Positions 8,165-18,335 of a stretch of 36,063 nt of DNA are shown here, in pieces. Position 1 is the first letter of the stretch; the number at the start of each line of letters is the position of its first letter. The notes below the pieces were generated by a model, which was given only the letters and a program-made list of their open reading frames with translations, was not told where the DNA came from and searched no databases. The stretch covers positions 1 to 36,063 of the forward strand of contig NZ_JAVDDS010000040.1 of assembly GCF_030848475.1 (NCBI RefSeq), read 5' to 3'. The DNA comes from Herbivorax alkaliphila. Lineage in GTDB: Bacteria > Bacillota > Clostridia > Acetivibrionales > Acetivibrionaceae. A program made the position numbers and the translations under genes.

Positions 8165-8740
8165 ATGCTGTATTTGGTTGTTATACTTTTGGCAATTTTC
8201 TTTGGGGTACTTGTTGGAACCATTAAAGGTAAAAAGTTTGACATATCACATGTTAGACTAGAAAAAATGTGGCTGGTGTTACTTGCATTTGGAATACAGA
8301 CCATTACAAGGGTTCTTTCAATGAGTGGATTTGATTTTCTTGTCAAATACAGCTTTATAACTCAAGCAGTTGTTTTTCTCTTACTGTTTATTTGCTTATG
8401 GTACAACAGGAAATATATAGGTTTGTGGATAATTGGGCTAGGTGCCTCGTTAAATGGTTTGGTTATGATGGCTAATGGAGGAAGAATGCCAGTATCTTTA
8501 AAGAAGTTAGAAAAGGTAGATTTGCCAGAGGCAATTGAATTATTGAAGGCAGGTGCAGACAATAAACATGTTGTTATGGATGAAACGACAAATTTAAATT
8601 TTTTAGCAGATATATTTTATATACCTGGATTTTTAGGTAAAGGAATTCATGTGGCCAGCGTTGGTGACTATATTGTAGCAGCAGGTCTTTTTATATTTAT
8701 ATTTGAAATGGTTAGTCGTTCATATAAAAATGTGTGTTAG
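8165..8740 (+). CDS. DUF5317 family integral membrane protein
   Basis: A 191-residue protein with about five hydrophobic segments (near residues 1-18, 35-53, 60-78, 83-102 and 167-184). The family-typical NGGRMPVS motif (about 104-111) follows the fourth. DUF5317 proteins are widespread in Firmicutes and Actinobacteria, without a settled function. AAGGTGAGGTGAAAGC before the ATG gives a good ribosome site. The stop is 29 bases before secA, so the two genes are probably transcribed together; a role connected to the membrane or export is only guesswork from position. Confidence 0.85.
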   Translation: MLYLVVILLAIFFGVLVGTIKGKKFDISHVRLEKMWLVLLAFGIQTITRVLSMSGFDFLVKYSFITQAVVFLLLFICLWYNRKYIGLWIIGLGASLNGLVMMANGGRMPVSLKKLEKVDLPEAIELLKAGADNKHVVMDETTNLNFLADIFYIPGFLGKGIHVASVGDYIVAAGLFIFIFEMVSRSYKNVC

Positions 8741-8769
8741 GTTTAAATATTTAAATTGGAGGTTTTGAT

Positions 8770-11505
8770 ATGCTAAAACTAATTGAAAAGGTTATAGGTA
8801 GTTATAGTGATAGAGAATTAAAGAGGATAATGCCTATTATTGAACAAATAGAGAGCTTAGAGGAGAAAATGCAGGCTATGAGTGATGATGAGCTAAAAGC
8901 AATGACTCCTCAGTTTAAAAAGAGGCTTTTAGAAGGAGAAACATTAAAGGATATTATGCCAGAAGCTTTTGCAGTGGTAAGGGAAGCCTCAAAAAGAGTA
9001 TTGGGAATGAGACATTTTAAAGTTCAGTTAATAGGTGGAATGGTTCTTCATCAGGGAAGAATTGCAGAGATGAAAACAGGTGAGGGAAAAACATTAGTTG
9101 CAACACTTCCAGTATACTTAAATGCTCTTGAGGGAAAGGGAGTCCATGTAATTACTGTAAATGATTATCTTGCAAAGCGTGACAGTGAGTGGATGGGAAA
9201 GGTTTATAACTTTTTAGGACTTAGTGTAGGGCTTATTGTCCATGGACTAGACAATAAAGCAAGAAGAGAAGCCTATGCGTGTGATATAACTTATGGAACA
9301 AATAATGAGTTTGGGTTTGATTATTTAAGGGATAACATGGTAATCTACAAAAAAGATATGGTTCAAAGAGAACTAAACTATGCAATAGTGGATGAAGTTG
9401 ACAGTATTTTGGTGGACGAGGCAAGAACACCTCTTATAATATCAGGAGCAGGAGACAAATCTACAGAACTTTATACTTTAGCCAATACATTTGTAAGAAG
9501 GCTGAAATCAAAGGTATTTAAGGAGACTGATGACAAACAACATATGGATGAGGTTGAAGCTGATTATATTGTGGACGAAAAGGCTAATACGGCTACGCTT
9601 ACACCAGATGGAATAAAAAAAGCCGAGGAGTTTTTTGCAATTGAAAATCTGTCTGATTCGGATAATATGACAATATCTCATCATATAAATCAAGCTTTAA
9701 GAGCATATGGGCTTATGCAGAAAGACACGGATTATGTGGTAAAAGATGGTGAGATAATTATTATAGATGAGTTTACTGGACGTATGATGTACGGTAGAAG
9801 GTATAGTAATGGGCTTCACCAAGCAATTGAGGCTAAAGAAGGAGTAAAGGTAGAAAGAGAAAGCAAAACATTGGCTACCATTACATTCCAGAATTATTTT
9901 AGAATGTATACAAAATTATCAGGAATGACAGGAACAGCTCAAACGGAGGAACAGGAGTTTCAAACCACTTACAAATTAGACGTAGTAGTTATTCCGACAA
10001 ATGTCCCTGTTGTAAGAGAGGATAAACCTGATTGTGTTTATAAAAACCAAATTGGTAAGTTTAATGCGGTTATAGAGGATGTAGTTGAGTGCAATAAAAA
10101 AGGTCAGCCTGTATTGATTGGTACAATATCAATTGAAAAGTCTGAATATTTAAGTCTTATGCTTAAAAAGAAAGGTGTATCACATCAGGTTCTGAATGCC
10201 AAATACCATCAGAAAGAGGCATCTATAATTGCACAGGCAGGTAAATTTGGAGCAGTTACGATTGCCACTAACATGGCAGGTCGTGGTACAGACATTGTTC
10301 TTGGTGGTAACCCTGAATATATGGCAAAACAGGAAATGAGAAAAAAAGGATATGAAGAAAATTTAATTAATCAGGCTACAGGTTTTAACGATACTGAAGA
10401 TGAAGAAGTGCTGGAAGCTAGGAGGATTTTTAGAAAATATAATGACGAGTTTAAAAATGCAACAAGTACCGAGAGGGAAAAGGTAATAGAAGCTGGCGGG
10501 CTTTATATAATTGGTACAGAAAGACATGAATCAAGGCGTATAGACAATCAGTTGAGAGGTCGTGCAGGGCGTCAGGGGGATCCGGGAGCATCAAGATTTT
10601 ATATTTCATTAGAAGATGACTTGATGAGACTTTTTGGTTCAGATAAATTAAGCAGAGTGGTTGAAACACTAGGCCTTGAAGAAGATCAAGCCATTGAAAA
10701 CAGAATGCTCAGTAACTCTATTGAGAATGCACAAAAAAGAGTTGAAGGTAAGAACTTCTCAATTAGAAAGAGTGTACTTCAATATGACGATGTTATGAAT
10801 AAGCAAAGAGAAGTTATTTATAAGCAGAGAAGAGAAGTGTTAGATGGCAAGAACATTAAAGACAGCTTTATTAAAATGATAGAAGGAATTGCCGATAATA
10901 TAGTTACGTTGTATTGCAGTGAGAGTCCATATCCTGATTATTGGGACTGGGAAAGTCTTAGAGCATATGCTGAAGCTCCTTATCTTTATGAAGGTGCACT
11001 TGAATTTAGCAAAGAGGATATGGAAGATATCACAAAAGATAGCCTTAGAGAAAAAATTCTTGGCATTATGATGGAAAAATATGAGGCAAAAGAAGAAGAG
11101 ATTGGTTCAGAACTTATGAGAGAGTTGGAAAGAGTAATTCTTTTAAGAGTTGTAGACCAAAAATGGATGGATCACATAGATGCAATGGATCAACTTCAAC
11201 ATGGTATAAGACTTAGAGCATTTGGGCAAAAAGACCCTGTAATTGAGTATAAGTTTGAAGGTTTTGAAATGTTTGAAGAGATGATTCGAAATATTCAAGA
11301 AGATGCTGTAAAAGTAATTCTTAATACTCGTATTGATCAAAACCGTATGCCTGAACGTAAAAAAGTTGCACAGCCATTGACTGCATCCCATGGTGAGCAG
11401 TCCAAAAAACCTACTGTTAGAAGTAGTAAAAAAGTAGGCCGAAATGATAATTGTCCTTGTGGAAGTGGCAAAAAATATAAAAAATGTTGTGGTAGAGAAG
11501 AGTAA
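8770..11505 (+). CDS. secA: Preprotein translocase ATPase SecA
   Basis: A 911-residue protein, full length for SecA, the motor that drives unfolded preproteins through SecYEG. Walker A is visible as MKTGEGKT (about 99-106), the Walker B/DEAD-like motif as [16 protein letters not shown] (about 207-222), and later helicase motifs as [14 protein letters not shown] and [13 protein letters not shown]. The C-terminus carries the zinc-binding [14 protein letters not shown] (895-908), which binds SecB or phospholipids in other species. GGAGG lies a few bases before the ATG at 8770. The gene has no detectable defect. In Bacillus secA is followed by prfB; here folC follows and prfB is about 12 kb downstream. 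The large secreted proteins in this window are presumably its clients. Confidence 0.98.
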   Translation: MLKLIEKVIGSYSDRELKRIMPIIEQIESLEEKMQAMSDDELKAMTPQFKKRLLEGETLKDIMPEAFAVVREASKRVLGMRHFKVQLIGGMVLHQGRIAEMKTGEGKTLVATLPVYLNALEGKGVHVITVNDYLAKRDSEWMGKVYNFLGLSVGLIVHGLDNKARREAYACDITYGTNNEFGFDYLRDNMVIYKKDMVQRELNYAIVDEVDSILVDEARTPLIISGAGDKSTELYTLANTFVRRLKSKVFKETDDKQHMDEVEADYIVDEKANTATLTPDGIKKAEEFFAIENLSDSDNMTISHHINQALRAYGLMQKDTDYVVKDGEIIIIDEFTGRMMYGRRYSNGLHQAIEAKEGVKVERESKTLATITFQNYFRMYTKLSGMTGTAQTEEQEFQTTYKLDVVVIPTNVPVVREDKPDCVYKNQIGKFNAVIEDVVECNKKGQPVLIGTISIEKSEYLSLMLKKKGVSHQVLNAKYHQKEASIIAQAGKFGAVTIATNMAGRGTDIVLGGNPEYMAKQEMRKKGYEENLINQATGFNDTEDEEVLEARRIFRKYNDEFKNATSTEREKVIEAGGLYIIGTERHESRRIDNQLRGRAGRQGDPGASRFYISLEDDLMRLFGSDKLSRVVETLGLEEDQAIENRMLSNSIENAQKRVEGKNFSIRKSVLQYDDVMNKQREVIYKQRREVLDGKNIKDSFIKMIEGIADNIVTLYCSESPYPDYWDWESLRAYAEAPYLYEGALEFSKEDMEDITKDSLREKILGIMMEKYEAKEEEIGSELMRELERVILLRVVDQKWMDHIDAMDQLQHGIRLRAFGQKDPVIEYKFEGFEMFEEMIRNIQEDAVKVILNTRIDQNRMPERKKVAQPLTASHGEQSKKPTVRSSKKVGRNDNCPCGSGKKYKKCCGREE

Positions 11506-11534
11506 GGTTCGTTTTAATATAGAGGTGTATCAAA

Positions 11535-12815
11535 ATGGATTACAATGAGGCAATAAATTATGTAAATGAAGCTTCAAAATTAGGGGTTAACCTTGGTCTT
11601 GAAAGAATAAAAGAATTACTGGAATTAATGTGTAATCCACAAAGAAATTTAGATTGCATACATGTTGCAGGTACTAATGGAAAAGGTTCTTTTATATCTA
11701 TGATAGGCAGCATATTAACTAAGTCAGGTTATAATGTGGGGAGATTTACTTCTCCCTGCATTGAAAGTCCTGATGATTGTATTTGGATAAATCAAAAAAA
11801 AATTCCTAAAGAGGATTTTGCAAAAACAACTGAATATGTAAGTGAAAAAGTCCAATTGATGTGTCAAAAAGAAAAGCACCATCCTACAGAGTTTGAAATA
11901 TTAACTGCTATTGCATTTGTATATTTTTTTAGGATGAACTGCGATTTTGTGCTACTTGAAGTTGGTCTTGGGGGACGATTTGATTCTACTAATGTTATAG
12001 AAAATCCCTTAATCTCAGTAATATCTAATATTAGTTATGATCATATGGACAGGTTAGGGGATACTTTATCTAAGATTGCTTATGAAAAAGCTGGTATTAT
12101 AAAGGAAAAATCCTATGTTGTAACACTTCCTCAAAAAGAAGAGGCAGAAAAAGTAATAGAAGAAGTATGCTGTACAAAAAAAGCTTTTCTAACTAAGACA
12201 AATCTTAATAAGACAAATATTAAAAAATTTTCTATAAGTGAGCAGGAATTTGATTATGATAAGAGAAAATCTATAAAAATAGGTTTATTAGGTGAGCATC
12301 AGGTAAATAATGCTGCATTAGTTATAGATGCAATAGATATACTTATACAAAAAGGTTATAGCATAAGTGAAACTTCAATAAAAAGGGGACTTTTTTTGGC
12401 AAAGTGGCCGGGAAGATTTGAAGTTGTCAGAAAAAACCCTATATTTATTATAGATGGAGCACATAATTTAAGTGGAGTTGCAATTTTAAAAAAGAATTTG
12501 CAAACATATTTTCCCGGTAAGAAAATTATATTTATTACAGGGATTTTTGCAGATAAAGACTATGTATCAATGATAAAAGAATGTTCTTCTATAGCGTCAA
12601 GATTTATAGTTATGAAATTAGAGAAAAAAAGAGCATTAGATGTAAAAGAGTTGGCACAAACAGCTCGATGCTATTGTAATGACGTTATAGTTAGTGATAC
12701 AATAGAATGGGCAGTAAGGACTGGTATTAATGAGGCGTCTGAAAATGAAGTGATTTGTGCTTTTGGTTCTTTGAGTTTTGTTGGAAGGATGAGAAAGTTA
12801 TTAAAGAGTGAATAA
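11535..12815 (+). CDS. folC: Folylpolyglutamate synthase / dihydrofolate synthase
   Basis: A 426-residue Mur-ligase-family enzyme that adds glutamate to dihydropteroate and to folates in the cytoplasm. The ATP-binding loop GTNGKGS (46-52) follows HVA, the signature of FolC. Further support comes from LLEVGLGGRFDSTN (about 141-154), the SNISYDHMDRLGDT segment (about 165-178), the EKAGIIK carbamoyl-lysine region and IIDGAHNLSG in the C-terminal domain. Length is normal. The start at 11535 follows AGAGGTG. It begins 29 bases after the secA stop and is probably in the same transcript. Whether it has both activities or only the polyglutamylation step cannot be told from sequence. Confidence 0.95.
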   Translation: MDYNEAINYVNEASKLGVNLGLERIKELLELMCNPQRNLDCIHVAGTNGKGSFISMIGSILTKSGYNVGRFTSPCIESPDDCIWINQKKIPKEDFAKTTEYVSEKVQLMCQKEKHHPTEFEILTAIAFVYFFRMNCDFVLLEVGLGGRFDSTNVIENPLISVISNISYDHMDRLGDTLSKIAYEKAGIIKEKSYVVTLPQKEEAEKVIEEVCCTKKAFLTKTNLNKTNIKKFSISEQEFDYDKRKSIKIGLLGEHQVNNAALVIDAIDILIQKGYSISETSIKRGLFLAKWPGRFEVVRKNPIFIIDGAHNLSGVAILKKNLQTYFPGKKIIFITGIFADKDYVSMIKECSSIASRFIVMKLEKKRALDVKELAQTARCYCNDVIVSDTIEWAVRTGINEASENEVICAFGSLSFVGRMRKLLKSE

Positions 12816-12949
12816 ATTCCGGTTTTGAATGGGTAATTTTCTAGTAGTGCAAGATGGATATTAAAACAAAGTAATATTGGAGAATAGCTGATTTTAAAAT
12901 GGGAATGTATTATTTGGTTATTTCTATACTATAACGAGGAGGTGGCATA

Positions 12950-14092
12950 ATGGACTTTTCAAAGGAGCTTTCAAATTATCCACCATTGGATTTGGATAAA
13001 TTGTCAGAAAGCGATAAGAGTATGCCTGATAAGATTAGAAATTCCATTGTTCTTTATAATAAAGCTTTGGAGGATTTCAAATCAAAAAGTGAGGACATTG
13101 CTATAATTGAGCTTAAAAAAGCAATTTCATTAAATCCTGAATTTCAGGAGGCAATAAATCTTTTAGGGGTTTTTTATACCTATGTAGGTGATTACGAAAA
13201 TGCTTCCGCGACATTTAAAAAAGTTATAGATAAAGAAAAAAATTGTGTAAAAGCTATTGAGTATTTAAAAGAAGTTAATCCTGAATACCAATTTCCATTT
13301 GAAACCCTACAAGATGCGAAAGGGACTAAATTAGCAAAACAAAGTAATAAATCCAAGAAAAAGAAGACTAAAAAAGCAAAGGAAAATGGTCTAAATGATA
13401 AAATAATTAATTTTGAAGAATTTGGAATAAGTGATGTTATTAAAATCGGTGCAGGATTTATAATTGGAGGAATTTTAGTTTTTGTGCTGACTTTAAGTAT
13501 TTACTCTATAAGAGATAATGATAATGAAGCTAAAACAGATGAAAATCAACAACTTCAGACAATTGATGAAGAGCAAGAGGCTTATAAGGAAAAATTTTAT
13601 AAGTTGAATGAAGAATACTCAAATTTAAGTAAAGAGTTAGAAGAATTTAAACAGGAAAGCCAACATTATTTAAATAATTATAGATTAATTGAAGCAGAAG
13701 AATTACTAGAAGATGAAAGATATGAAGAAGCTGCAGATAAACTTGTTCTTTTAAAAGATGCTAATTTTGGTGAAAGAGAACAGCAAAAATTTAATAGATT
13801 ATACGATGAAGTTATTGACACAGCGGCATGGCGTGCGTTTGAAGAAGGAAGAGATTTGTTGCAAGATGAAAGATATGAAGAAGCTTTAGAGAAGCTTAAT
13901 AAAGTAGAATTATATGTGGACAGGTGGGAGCACTCTCATTATAATCTTTTTTATATAGGTATATGTCATGAAAATTTGAATGACAGTCAAGAGGCATTGA
14001 AGTTTTATAATAAGGCTGTTGAAAGATATCCTGATACTCATGGTGCTAGTCTTTCAAGAGAAAGGATAAGCGAAATAAAAAGTGCTTTTTAA
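12950..14092 (+). CDS. Single-pass membrane protein with TPR-like repeats on both sides
   Basis: A 380-residue protein. Residues about 32-112 form TPR-like helix pairs (AIIELKKAISLNPEF, DYENASATFKKVID), followed by a Lys-rich stretch (129-145) and one membrane segment (164-187). The basic stretch predicts the N-terminal part inside and the C-terminal part outside. After a coiled-coil segment (about 205-240) come further TPR-like units in which LLEDERYEEAADKL (252-265) is nearly repeated as LLQDERYEEALEKL; the last unit (NDSQEALKFYNKAVERYP) is a canonical TPR. This suggests a scaffold linking cytoplasmic and envelope partners; no partner is identified. GAGGAGG precedes the ATG at 12950. It is 134 bases after folC. 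Confidence 0.85.
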   Translation: MDFSKELSNYPPLDLDKLSESDKSMPDKIRNSIVLYNKALEDFKSKSEDIAIIELKKAISLNPEFQEAINLLGVFYTYVGDYENASATFKKVIDKEKNCVKAIEYLKEVNPEYQFPFETLQDAKGTKLAKQSNKSKKKKTKKAKENGLNDKIINFEEFGISDVIKIGAGFIIGGILVFVLTLSIYSIRDNDNEAKTDENQQLQTIDEEQEAYKEKFYKLNEEYSNLSKELEEFKQESQHYLNNYRLIEAEELLEDERYEEAADKLVLLKDANFGEREQQKFNRLYDEVIDTAAWRAFEEGRDLLQDERYEEALEKLNKVELYVDRWEHSHYNLFYIGICHENLNDSQEALKFYNKAVERYPDTHGASLSRERISEIKSAF

Positions 14093-14187
14093 AAGTATCT
14101 TTATTTTTAACTGAATTTATTATATTATTAAAATAGAATTAAATTAATGTTTTTTATATGTTTCGCCGTAAGATATTTGTCTTAACC

Positions 14188-14207
14188 CTTCTTCCGTTAG
14201 GAAGAGG
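14188..14207 (+). promoter_or_regulatory. Stem-loop in the thrC leader
   Basis: CTTCTTCC (14188-14195) pairs with GGAAGAGG (14200-14207), including one G-T wobble, around a GTTA loop. It lies about 25 bases before the thrC ribosome site. There is no U-tract, so it is not a standard terminator; a role in mRNA stability or control is possible but unproven. Confidence 0.35.
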
Positions 14208-14244
14208 AGAATGTCAAGCTAATAAGAGTTTAGGAGGAAGTGAA

Positions 14245-15744
14245 ATGTACTACAAGAGTACAAGAGGAGGATTAGATTCAGTATTTTCTTCTGAGGCAAT
14301 AAAAATGGGAATTGCACCAGATGGAGGATTATTTGTACCTGAAAATTTAGTGAAATTTTCCTTAGATCAGATTAATAATTTAGTTGAGCTGGATTACAGA
14401 GAGAGAGCTGTTTATATATTAAAGCAGTATTTGACAGATTATTCTCATGATGAAATTGTTGAGTGTGTTAACAATGCATATTCAGATGAGAAATTTGGAA
14501 ATTATAAAATAGCACCGGTAAAAAAGCTTAATGAGAATGTCAATATTTTAGAGTTGTGGCATGGACCTACATGTGCATTTAAAGATATGGCACTACAAAT
14601 TCTGCCTTGGTTTTTGACAAAGGCAGTTAAAAAGACTGAGGATGACAGTGAAATAGTAATTTTAGTAGCTACTTCTGGCGATACTGGAAAGGCAGCTTTA
14701 GAAGGATTTAGAGATGTTGATGGTACAAAGATAATTGTATTTTTTCCTCAAAAGGGCGTAAGTGAAGTTCAAAGAATGCAGATGGTTACTCAAGAAGGTA
14801 ATAATGTTTATTCAATAGGTGTTGAAGGCAATTTTGACGATGCACAAAGTGGCGTGAAAGCAATTTTTACAAATAATGACCTTATAGAAAAAATGAAAAA
14901 AAGCAACTATAAGTTTTCATCAGCAAATTCAATAAACTGGGGCAGGCTTGTACCGCAGATTGTATATTACTTTTCTGCTTATGCCGATCTTGTGAAAGAA
15001 GGAGAGATTAAAACAGGGGATAAGGTTAATTTTGTAGTGCCAACAGGCAATTTTGGTAACATTCTTGCAGCATATTATGCTAGAGAAATGGGGCTTCCTG
15101 TTAATAAACTTATATGTGCATCAAATGAAAACAATGTTCTAACAGAGTTTATAAATACACATGTATATAATAAAAATAGAAAGTTTGTAAAAACAATATC
15201 TCCTTCTATGGACATATTGATTTCTAGTAATCTAGAAAGACTATTATATGAATTAACAGATCATGATTCTGATACGCTAAACAACTGGATGAAAGATCTT
15301 TCAAATGAAGGTGTTTATAGTGTGGATACCAAAACTGGGAAAAAGATTTCTGAATTATTTTGGGCAGGTTATTCAAATGAGGAAGAAACTTTAAAAACCA
15401 TAGAGTGTATGTATGATGAATACAAATACGTTGTTGATACACATACGTCAGTTGCAATAGATGTGTATGACAAGTATGTGATTTCAACTGGAGATATGAC
15501 TAAATCTGTTATTGTCTCTACAGCAAGTCCATTTAAGTTTAATGAAAGTGTATCAAAAGCAATTTTAGGTGATAACTCGATAAAAGGCAAAAATGAATTT
15601 GAACTGTTACAGATTTTGTCTAAGGAGTGTTCTTTAAAAATTCCTTATGGGTTGATGGGTTTAGACAAAAAAAGAGTAAGGCATAATAGTGTTTGTAAAA
15701 ATTTAGATATGGCATCTGAGTTAGAAAAAATACTTGAATTATAA
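14245..15744 (+). CDS. thrC: Threonine synthase
   Basis: A 499-residue PLP enzyme converting O-phosphohomoserine to threonine in the last step of threonine synthesis. The N-terminus YYKSTRGG is typical of the family. PLP-binding Lys113 is seen in HGPTCAFKDMAL, and the phosphate-binding region in ATSGDTGKAAL. Later motifs include SSANSINWGRLVPQ and VPTGNFGN. The start at 14245 is chosen because AGGAGGAAG stands 4-12 bases before it and the family's conserved N-terminus begins there; an in-frame ATG at 14158 would add 29 residues unlike the family. No other threonine genes are adjacent. A terminator follows at 15808. Confidence 0.96.
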   Translation: MYYKSTRGGLDSVFSSEAIKMGIAPDGGLFVPENLVKFSLDQINNLVELDYRERAVYILKQYLTDYSHDEIVECVNNAYSDEKFGNYKIAPVKKLNENVNILELWHGPTCAFKDMALQILPWFLTKAVKKTEDDSEIVILVATSGDTGKAALEGFRDVDGTKIIVFFPQKGVSEVQRMQMVTQEGNNVYSIGVEGNFDDAQSGVKAIFTNNDLIEKMKKSNYKFSSANSINWGRLVPQIVYYFSAYADLVKEGEIKTGDKVNFVVPTGNFGNILAAYYAREMGLPVNKLICASNENNVLTEFINTHVYNKNRKFVKTISPSMDILISSNLERLLYELTDHDSDTLNNWMKDLSNEGVYSVDTKTGKKISELFWAGYSNEEETLKTIECMYDEYKYVVDTHTSVAIDVYDKYVISTGDMTKSVIVSTASPFKFNESVSKAILGDNSIKGKNEFELLQILSKECSLKIPYGLMGLDKKRVRHNSVCKNLDMASELEKILEL

Positions 15745-15807
15745 AGTGTGTTAAAAGAAAGGTAATGAGTTAGTGGTGTCATATGCTTGTTTAAGATGAA
15801 TGCATCG

Positions 15808-15836
15808 TAAGGGGGAGTTATCATTCCCCCTTATTT
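15808..15836 (+). terminator. Rho-independent terminator after thrC
   Basis: TAAGGGGGA (15808-15816) is perfectly complementary to TCCCCCTTA (15825-15833) around the loop GTTATCAT, followed by TTTCAT. It ends the thrC transcript before ytfJ. Confidence 0.85.
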
Positions 15837-15888
15837 CATATCTAAAGCCACCTTTTCATAAAATTAAACTTTAAGGAGGCAAAAAATC

Positions 15889-16272
15889 ATGTCAAATAAT
15901 TTTAATGTAGGCGAAAATATTAACCTGTTATTTGAAAGATTGGAAAATTTTTTTAAAACAAAAACTGTAGTGGGAGAGCCAATAGAGGTAGGAGATGCTA
16001 CACTGATTCCTTTTATAACAACAAGTTTTGGGCTTGGTTCAGGAAGTGGGACCAGAGGAGATGATGAAGGAAATGATGGAACTAGTGGGGGCTCAGGTAT
16101 AAGTGCTAAAATAACTCCAACAGCTATTTTAGTAATTAAAAAGGATGATATACAGGTTATACCTATAAAAAAGAGTGCAAGCATGGAAGAACTTGTAGAA
16201 ATGGTTCCGGATATTTTGTCAAAGTTTAATTTAAATTTAGGAGACAAGAAAGAAAAGAAAAAAGGAGAGTGA
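15889..16272 (+). CDS. ytfJ: GerW family sporulation protein YtfJ
   Basis: A 127-residue protein of the GerW/YtfJ family, linked in Bacillus to spore formation and germination and made under forespore control. Visible signatures are the start FNVGENINLLFERLENFF, the TKTVVGEPIEVGDATLIPF segment (about 24-42), a Gly/Ser/acidic loop (about 47-67), ISAKITPTAILVIKKDDIQV (about 69-88) and a Lys-rich tail. AAGGAGG lies before the ATG. It stands between the terminator of thrC and trxA, so it probably has its own sporulation-stage promoter, which I could not identify with confidence. It is evidence that the organism forms endospores. Confidence 0.92.
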   Translation: MSNNFNVGENINLLFERLENFFKTKTVVGEPIEVGDATLIPFITTSFGLGSGSGTRGDDEGNDGTSGGSGISAKITPTAILVIKKDDIQVIPIKKSASMEELVEMVPDILSKFNLNLGDKKEKKKGE

Positions 16273-16403
16273 ACTCGCTTAGTAACGTCTTAGTTAAAAC
16301 TAAACATTTGAACTAGGTAGGAGAGTCATAAAAAAATGTTTGAATATAAATATAATAAGAGTATAATAAAAATATAATAACTTATTAAAGGAAAATGTTT
16401 CTT

Positions 16404-16433
16404 TTGTTTAAATTAGGGTAAAAATAGTATTAT
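16404..16433 (+). promoter_or_regulatory. Possible promoter of trxA
   Basis: TTGTTT (16404-16409) and TATTAT (16428-16433) are 18 bases apart, 44 bases before the trxA start. Overlapping TATAAT at 16431 is an alternative -10 box. The match is moderate in very AT-rich DNA. Confidence 0.4.
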
Positions 16434-16477
16434 AATAAAAAATTAATATTTATAAAATATTTTTAGGAGGAATAATT

Positions 16478-16807
16478 ATGGCAAATGAAAAAGTAATAAC
16501 TCTTACAAATGAAAATTTTGACCAAGAAGTGGTTAGTTCAGATAGCACGGTGGTTGTTGATTTTTGGGCTCCTTGGTGCGGACCATGTAGAGCTGTGGGT
16601 CCTGTAATAGATGAGCTGGCAAATGAATATGATGGTAAAGCAAAAATAGCTAAGCTAAATGTAGATGATGCAGGAGACATTGCAGCTAAATTTAAAATTA
16701 TGAGTATTCCTACAATACTAATATTTAAAAACAGTGAAGTGGTTGAAAAACTTATTGGTGCAAGATCTAAGTCAGAATTATCTGAATTAATTGAAAAACA
16801 TATATGA
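16478..16807 (+). CDS. trxA: Thioredoxin
   Basis: A 109-residue thioredoxin, the usual length. The redox site WCGPC (33-37) has its two cysteines at 34 and 37, preceded by VVDFWAP, and the cis-proline loop is seen in IMSIPTILIF. It reduces disulfides in cytoplasmic proteins with thioredoxin reductase, which is not in the window. AGGAGG precedes the ATG at 16478. A strong terminator directly follows, so it is likely a single-gene transcript. Confidence 0.97.
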   Translation: MANEKVITLTNENFDQEVVSSDSTVVVDFWAPWCGPCRAVGPVIDELANEYDGKAKIAKLNVDDAGDIAAKFKIMSIPTILIFKNSEVVEKLIGARSKSELSELIEKHI

Positions 16808-16838
16808 AAAATATGTATACCAATACTAAAATTTGGAT

Positions 16839-16873
16839 TTAAGAGGGGTTATCATAATCCCCTCTTAACCTAT
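16839..16873 (+). terminator. Rho-independent terminator after trxA
   Basis: TTAAGAGGGG (16839-16848) pairs perfectly with CCCCTCTTAA (16859-16868), and the interior TTAT/ATAA can extend the stem. Its loop region resembles that of the thrC terminator (both contain GTTATCAT). Confidence 0.85.
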
Positions 16874-17017
16874 GCTTTTAAAATATTACAATTGTGGAAA
16901 ACATATATTAAAAGTTTTTTCGGGAAAAAGAAGGATTTTAGGATAGAAAGTTGAATATAGTACTTAATTAGCTTTATAGTGCTAAATATTTTAGTAAAGT
17001 ATAGGAGGAACCACAAG

Positions 17018-17581
17018 ATGGCTGGAGAAAAAAGATTTGGTACAGCACTTTTTGGTTTTAAACAATCAGATGTGAATTCTTATATTGAAAAGATTCTCAG
17101 GGAATTTGACGATAAACTAAAAGAAAAGGAAGAGGAAATAGTTGAGCTTAAAAATCAATGCAGAGAACTAAGAATAAAGTATGAGGACATAGCAAGAAAG
17201 TCAGGTCAAGCTAATGAAGATAGATCTAAAATTGCTGATGTTTTAATAAAAGCACAGGAAAAAGCAGAATTGATTTTAGAAGATGCACAAAAACAGGCAA
17301 ATGAAGAAAGAAAAAAACTTTCCGAAAAGACAGAACAGGAAAAAGAAAAGCTGGTTGATATGAAAGAGGAAATAAAATTTTTAAAGAAAGAAATCAGTGC
17401 TACTTTAAAAAAATATGAATCAGATTTAGATAGCGTAGTAGAATTTGCTGAAACTAAAGCTGAGGAAGAAAATTTTCAAAATTCAAAAAAAGTTGAAGAA
17501 GATGATGATTTATCAGAAGATATAATCGAAGAGATTATGGAAGAGTATGCAGGAAAGAATGATAGTGATGATAAAAAGTAG
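17018..17581 (+). CDS. DivIVA-like coiled-coil protein
   Basis: A 187-residue protein. The N-terminus KRFGTALFGFKQSDVNSYIEKI (residues about 5-26) resembles the lipid-binding head of DivIVA/GpsB-type proteins. A long charged coiled coil follows (about 27-150), rich in Glu and Lys, ending in a very acidic tail. DivIVA proteins mark curved membrane and septa and recruit division or growth factors; this one is a divergent relative and could instead be another polar or septal scaffold. The start at 17018 is chosen because AGGAGG lies 9-14 bases before it. In-frame ATG 16979 lacks such a site. Confidence 0.75.
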   Translation: MAGEKRFGTALFGFKQSDVNSYIEKILREFDDKLKEKEEEIVELKNQCRELRIKYEDIARKSGQANEDRSKIADVLIKAQEKAELILEDAQKQANEERKKLSEKTEQEKEKLVDMKEEIKFLKKEISATLKKYESDLDSVVEFAETKAEEENFQNSKKVEEDDDLSEDIIEEIMEEYAGKNDSDDKK

Positions 17582-17855
17582 TTTTTTTGGGTTTAAAAGT
17601 ATGGTTTTGAGTTTAGGGATACTTTGGTGGAGAAATGAAATAAAAAGTTGTTTTATTACTCCTTCCTCCTTTACTTTTATAGTGAGGGATTTTTTGTTAT
17701 TTAAATATATATTAATATAAATAATTTAAATTGAGAAAATTTTATTTTTAATAAAGTATAATGAAAAAATCTTTAGTTTCGAATAATTACCACGTAGGGT
17801 TGTAAGTTGTTTAATTAAATTCTATCAGTTCAAAACTACAAAGGAGTGAATATTT

Positions 17856-18335
17856 GTGGAAGAAATATTAGAAATATTAGAAAATAACAGTAAGGCTAGT
17901 TTAGAAGAGATATCTACAATGACAGGTAAAGGTATAGAAGAGATAAAAGAAGCAATTAATAAATTTGAAAAAGATAATGTAATTTTAAAATACAACACTT
18001 TGATTAATTGGGAAAAGACTAGCAAAGAGAGTGTTACAGCATTAATAGAGGTTAAAGTAACGCCTCAGATAGGAGAAGGGTTTGACAAAGTTGCAGAAAA
18101 GATATATAGATATCCTGAGGTAAAAGACTGCTATCTCATGTCAGGAGGATTTGATTTAACAGTGATTATTGAAGGAAAAACCATGAAGGAAGTTGCAATG
18201 TTTGTTGCACAAAAGCTTTCACCACTAGATTCTGTTTTGAGTACATCTACTCATTTTGTATTAAAAAAATATAAGGATAAAGGGACTATTTTTAAAGAAG
18301 GCCCGCAAGACGACAGGGAGGCAATAGTATTATGA
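17856..18335 (+). CDS. Lrp/AsnC family transcriptional regulator
   Basis: A 159-residue regulator. The N-terminal winged helix-turn-helix (about 1-50: LEILENNSKASLEEISTMTG and the following helix) is joined to a C-terminal RAM-like ligand-binding domain (about 60-145), with typical YPEVKDCYLMSGGFDLTVII. The family senses amino acids. It starts with GTG at 17856, preceded by AAGGAG at a good distance. Its last codons overlap the aminotransferase start by four bases (ATGA), so the two are translationally coupled and the regulator may control that gene. Confidence 0.92.
   Translation: MEEILEILENNSKASLEEISTMTGKGIEEIKEAINKFEKDNVILKYNTLINWEKTSKESVTALIEVKVTPQIGEGFDKVAEKIYRYPEVKDCYLMSGGFDLTVIIEGKTMKEVAMFVAQKLSPLDSVLSTSTHFVLKKYKDKGTIFKEGPQDDREAIVL

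Noticed and set aside
14158-14244. Upstream in-frame ATG that would lengthen threonine synthase by 29 residues
   Set aside because: It has no good ribosome site, the added residues do not resemble the family, and AGGAGGAAG directly serves the ATG at 14245.
17640-17700. Possible terminator after the DivIVA-like gene near CCTTCCTCC and GAGGGATTTTTT
   Set aside because: The two arms do not pair well enough by eye to support a stem.
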